NCBI GenBank assembly: GCA_017429525.1
Contig: JAFROT010000029.1
Span: forward strand, 1 to 58,443
Direction: 5' to 3'
From: Bacteroidaceae bacterium
GTDB lineage: Bacteria; Bacteroidota; Bacteroidia; Bacteroidales; Bacteroidaceae
DNA: 58,443 bases
The notes beneath the pieces were generated by a model. That model did not search any database, was not told where the DNA came from, and saw only the letters and a program-made list of their open reading frames with translations. The translations under genes and the position numbers were made by a program. Below, piece after piece: positions 16,220 to 24,783 of this stretch. Within the stretch, counting starts at the first letter, position 1, and each line of letters opens with the position of its first letter.

Positions 16220-16243
16220 TCTGCAATTCGGCAATAAAGCTTT

Positions 16244-17767
16244 ATGTTACTATATCTACTGAAATCCGCCCTTCTGCTGGCACTCCTTTACGGATGCTTT
16301 GCTCTGTTGCTGAGCCGCGAGACGTTTCATCGTTTCAATCGCGTGGCATTGCTCTGCGTGCTCGTGGCTTCGCTCTTGTTGCCTCTGGTACAACTGACGT
16401 TGGACAAGCCTGACTTCCTGAGTTTTAATACCTCTTCAGCATCAGGCTTCGCTACCAACTCCTCTCCCTTGGACGTGGAGGAAGCGTTGAACGGCGAGGT
16501 CATCCAACCTGGGGACGGAACCATTTCCCAAGCCCCTTGGAGAGGGATAGAGGGTGCGTCGCTCCTTTCTCTTCTCTACTTAGCAGGACTATTGGCGTCC
16601 GTCGGCATGTGCGTGTTCCTGCTTTTCCGCTTCCGGCAGGAGGCGAAGGGCGGCACTCGTACTCGCGATGACAAGGGCAACACCGTCATCATACATGGAG
16701 GCGACTTCGCGCCCTACAGTTTCTTCCACTATATCTTTATCAGCGTATCTGATTACGAGCAGAATCGCAAGCCCATTCTCGCACATGAGCAGGCCCATAT
16801 CCGCCTTGGGCATTCATGGGATCTGCTGCTTTTGGAGATGGTAAAGAGCATACAATGGTTCAATCCCTTTGTCTATCTCTTAGGACGCGACTTGAAGGCC
16901 GTCCACGAATACGAGGCAGACAACGCAGTACTCAACCTTGGCATCGATGCAAAATCATATCAATTATTACTCGTGACGAAGGCCGTTGGCAACCGACTGC
17001 AGACGCTTGGCAACAATCTGAGTCACCATTCACTTAAAAAGAGAATCGCAATGATGAACAAGAATCGTTCCAATCGCTGGCTGATGACCAAGGCTGTCGT
17101 CCTGCCGGCGCTGATGGCAATGGCTGTCGTCGCCTTTGCCCGTCAGAAAACTGAGATACTTCCTGTTTCGAATGAACAAGAAAGCAGTATGCCCCATCGC
17201 ACCTTCACACTTGATTTCAGCAAGCCAAATGGCTCCGATGTTTCCATCAAGGAATGGGTCAGCCTTGGCCCTTCCGTTCTCAGAATCGATGGCGAGTCCG
17301 TCACTTCGCCTCTCAGCGGCGACTGGCTTAATGACATCGACCTCAGTAGGGTCACCGTGACCAAGGACGAACAAAGCAATATCGTACAGATAGACCTTCA
17401 CTCTAAAGCCGCTGCAACGCCCACGGCCGCATCGCTCGCCGACGATGACAAGATATACGACAACGTCGAGGTCATGCCAGCCTTCCCAGGCGGTCCAGAG
17501 GCTTTATACAAATGGCTGGCCAATACCTTACGCTACCCTGAGGCAGCGCAGAAGCAGAAGGTCCAAGGAAGAGTCTTCGTACAATTTGTCGTAGAGATAG
17601 ACGGAAGTATCACCAATGCCAAAGCGGCAAAGTCGCCCAGTGAACTGTTGTCGGACGAAGCCCTGCGTGTTGTCAAACTGATGCCTCGCTGGGAACCGGG
17701 TAAAGTCAAAGGCAAGCCCGTCCGCACGTACTTCAATCTACCCGTCGTGTTCAAGCTTCCAAAGTAA
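16244..17767 (+). CDS. BlaR1-type M56 membrane metallopeptidase with TonB C-terminus
   Basis: 507 residues. Three N-terminal membrane segments (about 1-22, 35-53, 105-128) precede the cytoplasmic M56 zinc peptidase domain, with HEQAH at 181-185 and the downstream glutamate in AVHEYEADNAVL. A fourth membrane segment (about 283-300, AVVLPALMAMAVVAFA) leads to a periplasmic linker and a TonB C-terminal domain (about 415-507, PAFPGGPEALYKWL...KVQGRVFVQFVV...YFNLPVVFKL). The TonB domain replaces the penicillin sensor of classical BlaR1, so the signal is probably another envelope state. It forms an operon with the BlaI-type repressor, which it would inactivate. Confidence 0.85.
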   Translation: MLLYLLKSALLLALLYGCFALLLSRETFHRFNRVALLCVLVASLLLPLVQLTLDKPDFLSFNTSSASGFATNSSPLDVEEALNGEVIQPGDGTISQAPWRGIEGASLLSLLYLAGLLASVGMCVFLLFRFRQEAKGGTRTRDDKGNTVIIHGGDFAPYSFFHYIFISVSDYEQNRKPILAHEQAHIRLGHSWDLLLLEMVKSIQWFNPFVYLLGRDLKAVHEYEADNAVLNLGIDAKSYQLLLVTKAVGNRLQTLGNNLSHHSLKKRIAMMNKNRSNRWLMTKAVVLPALMAMAVVAFARQKTEILPVSNEQESSMPHRTFTLDFSKPNGSDVSIKEWVSLGPSVLRIDGESVTSPLSGDWLNDIDLSRVTVTKDEQSNIVQIDLHSKAAATPTAASLADDDKIYDNVEVMPAFPGGPEALYKWLANTLRYPEAAQKQKVQGRVFVQFVVEIDGSITNAKAAKSPSELLSDEALRVVKLMPRWEPGKVKGKPVRTYFNLPVVFKLPK

Positions 17768-17793
17768 GTAAATCGGAAAAGAGGAGAAAGTAA

Positions 17794-17830
17794 GCCCCGC
17801 TGTGTTGAGATGACGCGGCGGGGCATTTCA
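17794..17830 (+). terminator. Terminator after blaR1-like gene
   Basis: GCCCCGC (17794-17800) pairs with GCGGGGC (17818-17824), followed by ATTTC. It sits about 30 nt after the stop codon. Confidence 0.6.
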
Positions 17831-17971
17831 ATAGATTTCGGACTGAGTGACCGTATCCAAAAAGCGAATTGCATAAGTCGTGTCAAACATCTTTTGGGTA
17901 AAAATGCGAGCGTTTGGCTAATGCAAACACTTTGCAAATTGTTTTTATGCCATTTATAAAAAGAGAATGAC

Positions 17972-17979
17972 TATCTTTG
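17972..17979 (+). promoter_or_regulatory. -7 box of the 18005 lipoprotein
   Basis: TATCTTTG, exact consensus; leader of about 20 nt to the ATG at 18005. Confidence 0.6.
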
Positions 17980-18004
17980 CAAGCGCTTAACAATCATGTA
18001 AACG

Positions 18005-18466
18005 ATGAAGATACGCATCTGTTTATTCGTAAGCTTACTATTGGTAGCTTGCAACTCTTCCAAGAGACCTCGACGCGAGAGACTGCTGCAAGGAGCGTGG
18101 CTGTTGTCGAAAGTGGAATACCCAATGGGCGGCATCGAGACCTTCCCTGTTCAAGGCATGAGGCCGCTACGGATCTATGAGGGCGACAGCTTGATGCTTC
18201 AATGCGGCTTGACGCAGACCGCATCGGCTATGGTAGTCCATCAGCCATACGATCAATGCGGCATCACGGTCATCGACAAAGGTGGCGGTGAATGTCTCTA
18301 TCTGGAGGACCACGATCCGCATCCGCTGACCATGATTGACGATACGACGATGACCATTCAACTCAATGGAATTTCCGCAAGGTCTTATCTGCGTCCTTGG
18401 AGTATTCTACTCTATACATTACAGGCTATCGAAATATTGCCGCATCTCATCAGGAGTGCTGCATGA
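18005..18466 (+). CDS. Small lipoprotein, unknown function
   Basis: 153 residues. A lipoprotein signal (MKIRICLFVSLLLVAC, cysteine 16) is followed by LLQGAWLLSKVEYPMGGIETF and a beta-rich body, which is reminiscent of the lipocalin-like lipoproteins of Bacteroidetes, but the match is weak. The last 28 or so residues (after QLNGISARSYL) are hydrophobic and unlike the rest. They overlap by 48 bp a convergent 55-codon gene on the other strand, so the natural stop may have been lost by a small indel and the frame now reads through into foreign sequence. The -7 box 26 nt upstream supports the start. Confidence 0.6.
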   Translation: MKIRICLFVSLLLVACNSSKRPRRERLLQGAWLLSKVEYPMGGIETFPVQGMRPLRIYEGDSLMLQCGLTQTASAMVVHQPYDQCGITVIDKGGGECLYLEDHDPHPLTMIDDTTMTIQLNGISARSYLRPWSILLYTLQAIEILPHLIRSAA

Positions 18467-18586
18467 AATGGTTTCACCTTTGGCATATTCCTCACGAGCT
18501 TTCTGCATCCGTTTGTATAATGCAGGCGAGATGCTGTTGTCATCCGTCACTCGGACCGTTCGCACAGACGCCACACCGCGTATCAT
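18419..18586 (-). CDS. Orphan antitoxin-like small protein
   Basis: 55 codons, starting MIRGVASVRTVRVTDDN. The C-terminal part SPALYKRMQKAREEYAKG followed by ETISCSTPDEMRQYFDSL closely resembles the ends of small Bacteroidetes antitoxin-like proteins, with a helix and a conserved C-terminal strand that would contact a toxin. Good codon use and this pattern support a real gene despite its size. No toxin gene follows it: downstream is the antisense lipoprotein gene. An in-frame TGA 24 bp before the ATG suggests the N-terminus may be lost. A possible -7 box TATATTGG near 18657-18664 has one mismatch. Confidence 0.5.
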   Translation of the reverse strand: MIRGVASVRTVRVTDDNSISPALYKRMQKAREEYAKGETISCSTPDEMRQYFDSL

Positions 18587-18755
18587 TTTCAACGTTTTCT
18601 TGACCTCGGCTCAGTTTTCTCGCTTCTTCGAGCTAAGCGAGGCACTCTAGAGCCAATATATCACACTACGTCCTTGACGAAGGCCCAAGGACGATTATTG
18701 ACAGCATAGAATCGTTTTTCGCCTGCTTTTCTTTGGCCATTCCGCATTTTCGGGC

Positions 18756-18763
18756 TACCTTTG
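18756..18763 (+). promoter_or_regulatory. -7 box of the double-thioredoxin gene
   Basis: TACCTTTG. It lies downstream of the ATG at 18733 and so rules that start out; leader of about 55 nt to 18823. Confidence 0.6.
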
Positions 18764-18822
18764 CGGCGAAAAAATTCGAAAAAGAGCCATTCCTTATCAC
18801 TAAAAATACTATTTCTAAGCCT

Positions 18823-21800
18823 ATGCTGAAAAGATTACACTTGTTCTTTGTCCTGCTGCTCATGGCAGGAGTGGCAGGTGCGCAGAAGATCGCTATCAAC
18901 GACTCCCACCGTTTGCCCGAGATTCCCACAACACAGCGTATGCCGCTGATGCGTTTCCAACAATCGCCGCGTTTCGTCCCGCGTCGGCCAGCCATCACCG
19001 TCGACCCCGACAACCAACTATGGTGGGGCTACTATCCCGACACTCAGATTTCCTCGGTAGCTCTCGGCAGTCAAGGACTCGACGAATATTGGGTTGCCAT
19101 GGGCATCCCTACAAGCGAGCAACTGCCCCAGGGCAAGAGTATCAAGGCCGTGCGCTTCGCGCTGGCCGGCACAGCAGGCCTGTCCGATTTCCACCTCTGG
19201 TTAGCCGAGTCGCTGCCTCATAGCCTGTCCGACGTGGCTGTCGACGTTCCCGTGAAGACCGCCGACCTCATCGACCAGAACTTTACCGAAGTCGAACTGC
19301 CCCAAGCCTACGAGGTACCCGCCGGCCGTACGCTCTACGTCGGCTATACGTTCAAGGTCACCGAGCTCGTCGAAGGTGCCGACTACCCCGTCATCATCCG
19401 TTACAACGGAGCCAACATCGACGAGTCGTGCTGGGTGAATATCCACGCCTTGACCTACGGCGAATGGACCGACCAGTTCAAGCAATACGGCCCCGTCGCC
19501 ATGCACGTGTTGCTCGACGGCGAGTTCCAGCACAACGCCGTCAGCGTCTCCGAGTCGTTTGTCGACATCTTTGCCGTTCCCGGCGGCACGGCTGAAGCTA
19601 CCGTCACCCTGACCAGTCAGGGCCTGGGCGAAGTCAAGAGCATTGATTACATCGTAGGCGATGCCAACACCGAGAGCGAGGAACGCCACCTCGACCTCGT
19701 GCCCTTCGAAGGCATCGGCTCACAGCAGACCATCAAGATTCCCATGACAGCCGATGCTGAGATCGGACGCTCACCCCGCTACATCACCATCACCAAGGTC
19801 AACGGCGTGGAGAATGCCGTCGAGGACGCTATCGCCTCGGGCTACTGCGTCACCGTCTCCAAGGCCGCTCCGCGCAAGACCGTCGTCGAGGAGTTCACCG
19901 GCACATGGTGCGGCTGGTGCCCGATGGGCATCACCGGCATGCAGAAGGTCAACGAGCAGTTCCCCAACGAAGCCATCACCCTCATCATCCATAGCGACGA
20001 CCCGATGCAAGTCAGCTATGGCGCCAGCGCTCCCTCCTACCCCTATGCGATGGTCAATCGCAGCACACCCGCCAGCCCTTACTACGGCATCGCAGACAAG
20101 CCCCTCGGCATCTGCGACCTCGTGGCCGAGAAGAACAGCGAGACGCCCGAGGCCAGCGTCGTGCTCCAACAGCCGGTGCTCACCAAGTCGGGCAGCATCA
20201 CCTTCAAGACCGACGTCACCTTCTACTACAACAACACGAAGTCCAACTACACTATGGGCTACGTCCTCCTCTCCGACGACCTGAAAGGCGAGGGACGCAA
20301 TTGGGCGCAAGCCAACTACTTCTGTCAGGAAGAAAACAAAGCGTACTATGCCGACGACGAATACCTGCGTCCGTGGGTCGAAGGTTCACCCTACATGAAG
20401 ATGACCTACGACCACGTCGTCATCGACTCCAAGGACATGGACGCTGAGGGCACCATCATCAAAGCGCCCATCGTGGACGGCGACGTTCGCACCCTCTCCT
20501 CGTCCTTCTCGCTCACCGGCAACACGGTGATGCAGCACTTCGAAGGGCTCAGCGTCGTCGCCGTGCTGTTCAACAAGGCTACGGGCTCCATCGTCAATGC
20601 CGACATCCAACCTGTCACGATTGCCGAGGACTTTGCCGCCAACAAGGCACAGCTGAAGAACTTCAACCCGACCACCGTCCTCAAGAGCAGCGAGAGCAAG
20701 GTCGTCGTGCCCGTGGCTAACTTCGGTACCGAAGGCATCAAGAGCCTCGACTACACCGTCAGCACAGGCACGACCGAGATCGAGAAGCGTCATCTCGACC
20801 TGAACGAACCCATCACGACCTTCGGCATCTACACACCCGTGGAGTTCGCCCTTACCACCCCCGACGAGACGGGCGTCAGCAAGTACACCATTACGCTCAC
20901 CGCCGTCAACGGCAAGGACAACGAGGCCACGACCGGAAAGGTGTCGGCCAACAACCTGACCACCATCCTCAAGAATTCGCCCCGCAAGACCGTCATCGAG
21001 GAGTACACCGGCACGTGGTGCCCCTGGTGCCCCCGCGGCCTGGCAGCCCTGAAGCGCGCCAGCGTAGAGTATCCGAATGACGCCGTCCTGCTGTCCATCC
21101 ACAGCGGCAGCGGCGACAGCTCCGACCCCATGCAAGTGGCCACCTTCAGCAACCTGATTAAAGGCCATCAGTTCCCCTCGGCCGACGTCAACCGCTATCG
21201 CGCCGTCGATCCCTACTACGGCGAAGGCGACAGCGGATGGGGCCTCGGAGCAGTCATCGAGGACGAGCAGAGCCATCTCACCGAGGCTGCCATCGACCTC
21301 CAACAGCCCGTTCTCGACGAGCTCACGAACGTCATCAGCTTCACGACCGACGTCACCTTCCAAATCAACCGCGCCACGTCGCCCTACCTCCTCAGCTTTG
21401 TCCTCGTGGCCGACGGCCTCACCGGTACCGGCAGCAGCTGGACACAAGCCAACTACTATCCCTATTTCGGCGCCGATGAGAGCGACCCCTATATGGCCGA
21501 GATTGTCAGCTGGCCCGTCATGGTCGAAGGCTTAGTCTACGACCACGTAGCCATCGCTGCCATCGGCATCGACGGCGGCTTAGCCAACAGCCTGAAGTCG
21601 CCCGTCGAAGAGGGACAGGTGCAGAGCTATTCGGGACGCTTCAACATCAAGAACAATACGCTCGCCAAACAGGCTAAGACCCTGCGCGTTGCTGCCCTGT
21701 TGTACGACAAGACCCGCAAGTGCTTCATCAACGCCGACCAGAAAGACGTCATGACGATGGCCGACGGCATTCATGACACCGCTCTCGGCACTGAAGCCCG

Positions 21801-21909
21801 CGAGGCTGAGCGCTACGCCACCGACGGACGTCGCCTCACCGCCCCCGCACGCGGCATCAACATCGTCCGCATGAGTGACGGTCAAGTCCGTAAGGTGATG
21901 GTGAAATAG
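18823..21909 (+). CDS. Secreted Omp28-like protein with two thioredoxin-fold domains
   Basis: 1028 residues. A signal peptide (MLKRLHLFFVLLLMAGVAGA) is followed by a jelly-roll-like region (about 60-235), then two copies of an Ig-like plus thioredoxin-like module. The first thioredoxin motif is TWCGWCPMG (C363, C366), the second TWCPWCPRG (C733, C736). Each is preceded by RKTVxEEyTGTWC, and each Ig-like segment ends in an ERHLDL/KRHLDL motif, so the protein arose by internal duplication with a period of about 370 residues. Omp28-related proteins of this type are outer-membrane or secreted proteins of Bacteroidetes. The C-x2-C pairs suggest disulfide chemistry outside the cytoplasm, which is not proven. 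The tail YATDGRRL...RGINIVRM...VRKVMVK resembles those of the GH30 and discoidin proteins here. Confidence 0.8.
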   Translation: MLKRLHLFFVLLLMAGVAGAQKIAINDSHRLPEIPTTQRMPLMRFQQSPRFVPRRPAITVDPDNQLWWGYYPDTQISSVALGSQGLDEYWVAMGIPTSEQLPQGKSIKAVRFALAGTAGLSDFHLWLAESLPHSLSDVAVDVPVKTADLIDQNFTEVELPQAYEVPAGRTLYVGYTFKVTELVEGADYPVIIRYNGANIDESCWVNIHALTYGEWTDQFKQYGPVAMHVLLDGEFQHNAVSVSESFVDIFAVPGGTAEATVTLTSQGLGEVKSIDYIVGDANTESEERHLDLVPFEGIGSQQTIKIPMTADAEIGRSPRYITITKVNGVENAVEDAIASGYCVTVSKAAPRKTVVEEFTGTWCGWCPMGITGMQKVNEQFPNEAITLIIHSDDPMQVSYGASAPSYPYAMVNRSTPASPYYGIADKPLGICDLVAEKNSETPEASVVLQQPVLTKSGSITFKTDVTFYYNNTKSNYTMGYVLLSDDLKGEGRNWAQANYFCQEENKAYYADDEYLRPWVEGSPYMKMTYDHVVIDSKDMDAEGTIIKAPIVDGDVRTLSSSFSLTGNTVMQHFEGLSVVAVLFNKATGSIVNADIQPVTIAEDFAANKAQLKNFNPTTVLKSSESKVVVPVANFGTEGIKSLDYTVSTGTTEIEKRHLDLNEPITTFGIYTPVEFALTTPDETGVSKYTITLTAVNGKDNEATTGKVSANNLTTILKNSPRKTVIEEYTGTWCPWCPRGLAALKRASVEYPNDAVLLSIHSGSGDSSDPMQVATFSNLIKGHQFPSADVNRYRAVDPYYGEGDSGWGLGAVIEDEQSHLTEAAIDLQQPVLDELTNVISFTTDVTFQINRATSPYLLSFVLVADGLTGTGSSWTQANYYPYFGADESDPYMAEIVSWPVMVEGLVYDHVAIAAIGIDGGLANSLKSPVEEGQVQSYSGRFNIKNNTLAKQAKTLRVAALLYDKTRKCFINADQKDVMTMADGIHDTALGTEAREAERYATDGRRLTAPARGINIVRMSDGQVRKVMVK

Positions 21910-21935
21910 GCATCATCCGAAATATACTTCAATAG

Positions 21936-21968
21936 AAAAGGGAGCCTTGATTCTGAGGCTCCCTTTTT
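21936..21968 (+). terminator. Intrinsic terminator after the Omp28-like gene
   Basis: AAAAGGGAGCCT (21936-21947) pairs with AGGCTCCCTTTT (21956-21967) and ends in a T run. Confidence 0.85.
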
Positions 21969-22014
21969 CGCTCCTTCTGGTCGATTGGAAGGAAAGAATG
22001 AGAGACCTCCAACA

Positions 22015-22190
22015 TGCATCTCCAAACGCATGCCCTTGCACATACTCATCTTCAGGCCTGCCCGTATATATGTAAAGGCCTACACGTATATATGTAAAGC
22101 CTTGCACGTATAAACGTATCGCCTCTCACGTATATACGTGAAAGACGATGCGAGCGGACGTGAAAGACGATGCGTATGGACGATCAAGGC
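22015..22190 (+). repeat. 22-bp period tandem array B (8 units)
   Basis: Units start at 22015, 22037, 22059, 22081, 22103, 22125, 22147 and 22169. Spacing stays exactly 22 bp while the sequence drifts from CGTATATATG cores to CGAGCGGACG cores. The sixth unit contains the perfect palindrome CACGTATATACGTG. Conserved elements are CG or TG steps eight bases apart, then AAAG, then GCC or GAC. It follows the terminator at 21936 and lies between convergent genes. Confidence 0.75.
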
Positions 22191-22241
22191 CGACTTACAG
22201 GTAAGTTTGCTGCGAAGAAGAAACGGACTCGACAGGGATGC

Positions 22242-22281
22242 AAAGAAAAAGGCGAGCTGACCATTCTCGGGTCAGCCCGCC
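22242..22281 (-). terminator. Intrinsic terminator after DPP IV
   Basis: On the minus strand GGCGGGCTGACC (22281-22270) pairs with GGTCAGCTCGCC (22262-22251), followed by TTTTTC. Confidence 0.8.
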
Positions 22282-22307
22282 ATAGTTATAGCGTATACAA
22301 CTGGAGA

Positions 22308-24515
22308 TCACTTGCGCATGTGGTCGTCGAACCAACGGACGATGCTGCGGTAGAGGTGGAGGCGCGTATTGGCGCCGTAGATACTGTGGTTGCGGTTGGT
22401 ATAGACGAGCTGCATAAAAGGCTTATCGGCCTGCACAAGGGCCTCGGTGAACTCGGCTGTGTTGCGGAAATGGACGTTATCGTCGGCCGAGCCGTGACAG
22501 ATGAGAAGGTCGCCATGGAGCTGCGAGGCACGGGTGATGGGGTTGCAGTCGTAGCCCGAGGGATTCTCCTGGGGCGTACGCATGAAGCGCTCGGTGTAGA
22601 CGCTGTCATAGTAGCGATAGCTGGTGACAGGTGCCACGGCAACGCCTGCAGCAAAGACACCGCGGCCCTCGGTCATGGACATCAAGGTCATGAAGCCGCC
22701 GTAGGACCAGCCCCAGATGGCGATGCGGTCCTTGTCGACGTAAGATTGCTGACCAAGGTAGAGTGCGGTCTCCACCTGATCGCGCGCCTCAAGGAGGCCG
22801 AGGTGCTGATAGGTCTGCTTCTCGAACTTAGCGCCGCGACCTCCGGTGCCGCGACCGTCAACGCAGACGCAGATGTAGCCTTGCTGAGCCAGGTAGTGCT
22901 CGAAGAGGCAGCCGCCCATGTTGCCCGCCGACCACGAGTCGAGCACCTGCTGTGAGCCCGGGCCGCTGTACTGATACATGACGACGGGATAGCGCTTTGA
23001 AGGCTGGAAATCGGCGGGTTTGACCATATAGCCATTGAGCTCAGCGCCCTCGGAGGTGGTGAAGGTGAAGAACTCTGGCTTGGAAAGGCTGAGCGCCGAG
23101 AGTTTGGCCGTGAGCGAAGAATTGTCCTCGAGCGTCTTCACGGGCTTGCCCGTAGCCGAGAGGTTGAGGGTGGTCACGGGCGGCGTCGAAACATTGGAAT
23201 AGACGTTGAGGAAGTACTTGAAGCCCCGCGAGAAGATGGCGCTGTTGGTGCCGCGCTGCTGGCTGAGCTTGGTCACCTTGCCCTTGGCATCAGCGCGGTA
23301 GACAGCCTGATAGGGTGCGCCCTCCTCGTCGGAGGCAAAGTAGCAAGCGCCCGTGGCCGGGTCGTAGCCATAGAAGTCCTTGACCACGAAGTTGCCGCTG
23401 GTGAGCGTGCGGCGGAGGCCTCCGTTGAGGTCGTAGAGGTAGAGATGGTTGAAGCCCGAACGCTCGCTCATGAGGACGAAGCCGCCATCGAAGAGCTGCA
23501 GGTTCTTATAAGGTTCCTCGGTGATATAAGGCTCAACCTGATCACGCACAAGGAGTTTGCACTCCGTAGAACGGGGATTGGCCGCGTAGATGTCGAGGCG
23601 GTCCTGATGACGGTTCTGCGTGAGCACAAGGAGTTTCTCGGGCTCCTTGGTGAAGCGTATGCGAGGCACATAGCCATCGGCATCGAGTGGCAGCTTCATC
23701 TGACGGATGACGTGGCTCTTGATGTCGTAGCTGTGAACAGTGACCTTGGCGTTCTGCTCGCCCGCGATGGGATACTTGTAGGAGTAGGCACCGGGATAGC
23801 CTGCGAACTCTTCGCGTGCGGGGGCTGCGCCACGGTAGAGGGGGAAGGAGAATTCGCGCACGGCCGACTCGTCATAGCGTATCCAGGCGAGCATGGTCCC
23901 GTCGGCATTGAAGTCGAAAGCGCGGGCGAAGGAGAACTCCTCCTCATTGACCCAGTCGGGCTTGCCGTTGATGATGCGGTTGTACTCGCCGTCCTTCGTG
24001 ACCTGGCTCTCGGCATTGTTGAAGAGCAGCTTGACGAGGAAGAGGTTGTTCTGGCGCACGAAGGCTATCATCGTGCCGTCGGGCGAGAAGGCGGGCACTT
24101 CCTGGGGGCCTCCGTCGGAAAGGGGGACGAGGGTGCGATTCCGTACATTATATATATAGAATACGGCCGTGAAGGAATGGCGATAGATGCGTTGGGTCTG
24201 GGTCTGGACGAGGATGTACTGCTCGTCGGGACTCATGATGTAGCCCTCGATGCGGTCGAGGTGGACGTCGCCCTTGGTGTTGCCGACATCAAAGAGGACA
24301 TCTGTCTGCTCGCCCGTGCGGAACGAGCGGGCGATGATCTGCCGTGCATCAGGCGAGAGCTGGCTGTAGCGCTCACCATCGTTGAGGGGACGCACTCCCG
24401 AGATGGAACGTGCAGCATAATAACCACGTGTAAGATCCTCAAGACTGAGGTCAGCTGCCTGAACGACCAGCATAGACGCGCAAAATGCGAGCAGGATGGA
24501 TAGGAAACGTTTCAT
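22308..24515 (-). CDS. Dipeptidyl peptidase IV (S9 family)
   Basis: 735 residues with a signal peptide (MKRFLSILLAFCASMLVVQA). The N-terminal beta-propeller domain (about 50-480) includes WVNEEEFSFARAF, whose glutamates bind the substrate's amino terminus. The C-terminal alpha/beta hydrolase has S604 in GWSYGG, D678 in GSADDNVH and H710 in NRNHSI, the complete triad. The enzyme removes Xaa-Pro or Xaa-Ala dipeptides from peptide N-termini, probably in the periplasm, supporting amino-acid-based growth; the neighbouring divergent gene encodes glutamate dehydrogenase. Promoter at 24571-24578; terminator at 22242-22281. Confidence 0.93.
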   Translation of the reverse strand: MKRFLSILLAFCASMLVVQAADLSLEDLTRGYYAARSISGVRPLNDGERYSQLSPDARQIIARSFRTGEQTDVLFDVGNTKGDVHLDRIEGYIMSPDEQYILVQTQTQRIYRHSFTAVFYIYNVRNRTLVPLSDGGPQEVPAFSPDGTMIAFVRQNNLFLVKLLFNNAESQVTKDGEYNRIINGKPDWVNEEEFSFARAFDFNADGTMLAWIRYDESAVREFSFPLYRGAAPAREEFAGYPGAYSYKYPIAGEQNAKVTVHSYDIKSHVIRQMKLPLDADGYVPRIRFTKEPEKLLVLTQNRHQDRLDIYAANPRSTECKLLVRDQVEPYITEEPYKNLQLFDGGFVLMSERSGFNHLYLYDLNGGLRRTLTSGNFVVKDFYGYDPATGACYFASDEEGAPYQAVYRADAKGKVTKLSQQRGTNSAIFSRGFKYFLNVYSNVSTPPVTTLNLSATGKPVKTLEDNSSLTAKLSALSLSKPEFFTFTTSEGAELNGYMVKPADFQPSKRYPVVMYQYSGPGSQQVLDSWSAGNMGGCLFEHYLAQQGYICVCVDGRGTGGRGAKFEKQTYQHLGLLEARDQVETALYLGQQSYVDKDRIAIWGWSYGGFMTLMSMTEGRGVFAAGVAVAPVTSYRYYDSVYTERFMRTPQENPSGYDCNPITRASQLHGDLLICHGSADDNVHFRNTAEFTEALVQADKPFMQLVYTNRNHSIYGANTRLHLYRSIVRWFDDHMRK

Positions 24516-24570
24516 TTCGACTTACTATTTATTTTAAATATGAATGGCGTTTAGATTCGCTTTTGAGCCA

Positions 24571-24578
24571 CAAAGTTA
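24571..24578 (-). promoter_or_regulatory. -7 box of the DPP IV gene
   Basis: TAACTTTG on the minus strand; leader of about 50 nt. It is divergent from the gdhA promoter 140 bp away. Confidence 0.6.
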
Positions 24579-24718
24579 GCAATTGTTTCTCGTACTGCCA
24601 AATTTACGTCCTTTTTGTTGCATTTTTTTACAGAAAAGCGGCCAAAGCGCCAAATCGGAGCGAGAGAAGGGACAAAGAAAAAAAAGCGAAAATCTTTTGG
24701 TAGGAACGAGAAAAAACG

Positions 24719-24726
24719 TACTTTTG
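24719..24726 (+). promoter_or_regulatory. -7 box of gdhA
   Basis: TACTTTTG, exact consensus; leader of about 50 nt to the ATG at 24784. Confidence 0.6.
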
Positions 24727-24783
24727 TGCATCGAAACAAATATTTTAACCCTATAACTAACACTTTTTTCATTCCTTCGCACC

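Noticed and set aside
18366-18650. Plus-strand ORFs of 94 and 68 codons downstream of the lipoprotein
   Set aside because: Their composition is not protein-like and they are the antisense of the 55-codon minus-strand gene, which is.
18733-18822. Longer N-terminus for the Omp28-like protein
   Set aside because: It would precede the signal peptide by 30 residues and overlaps the -7 box at 18756-18763.
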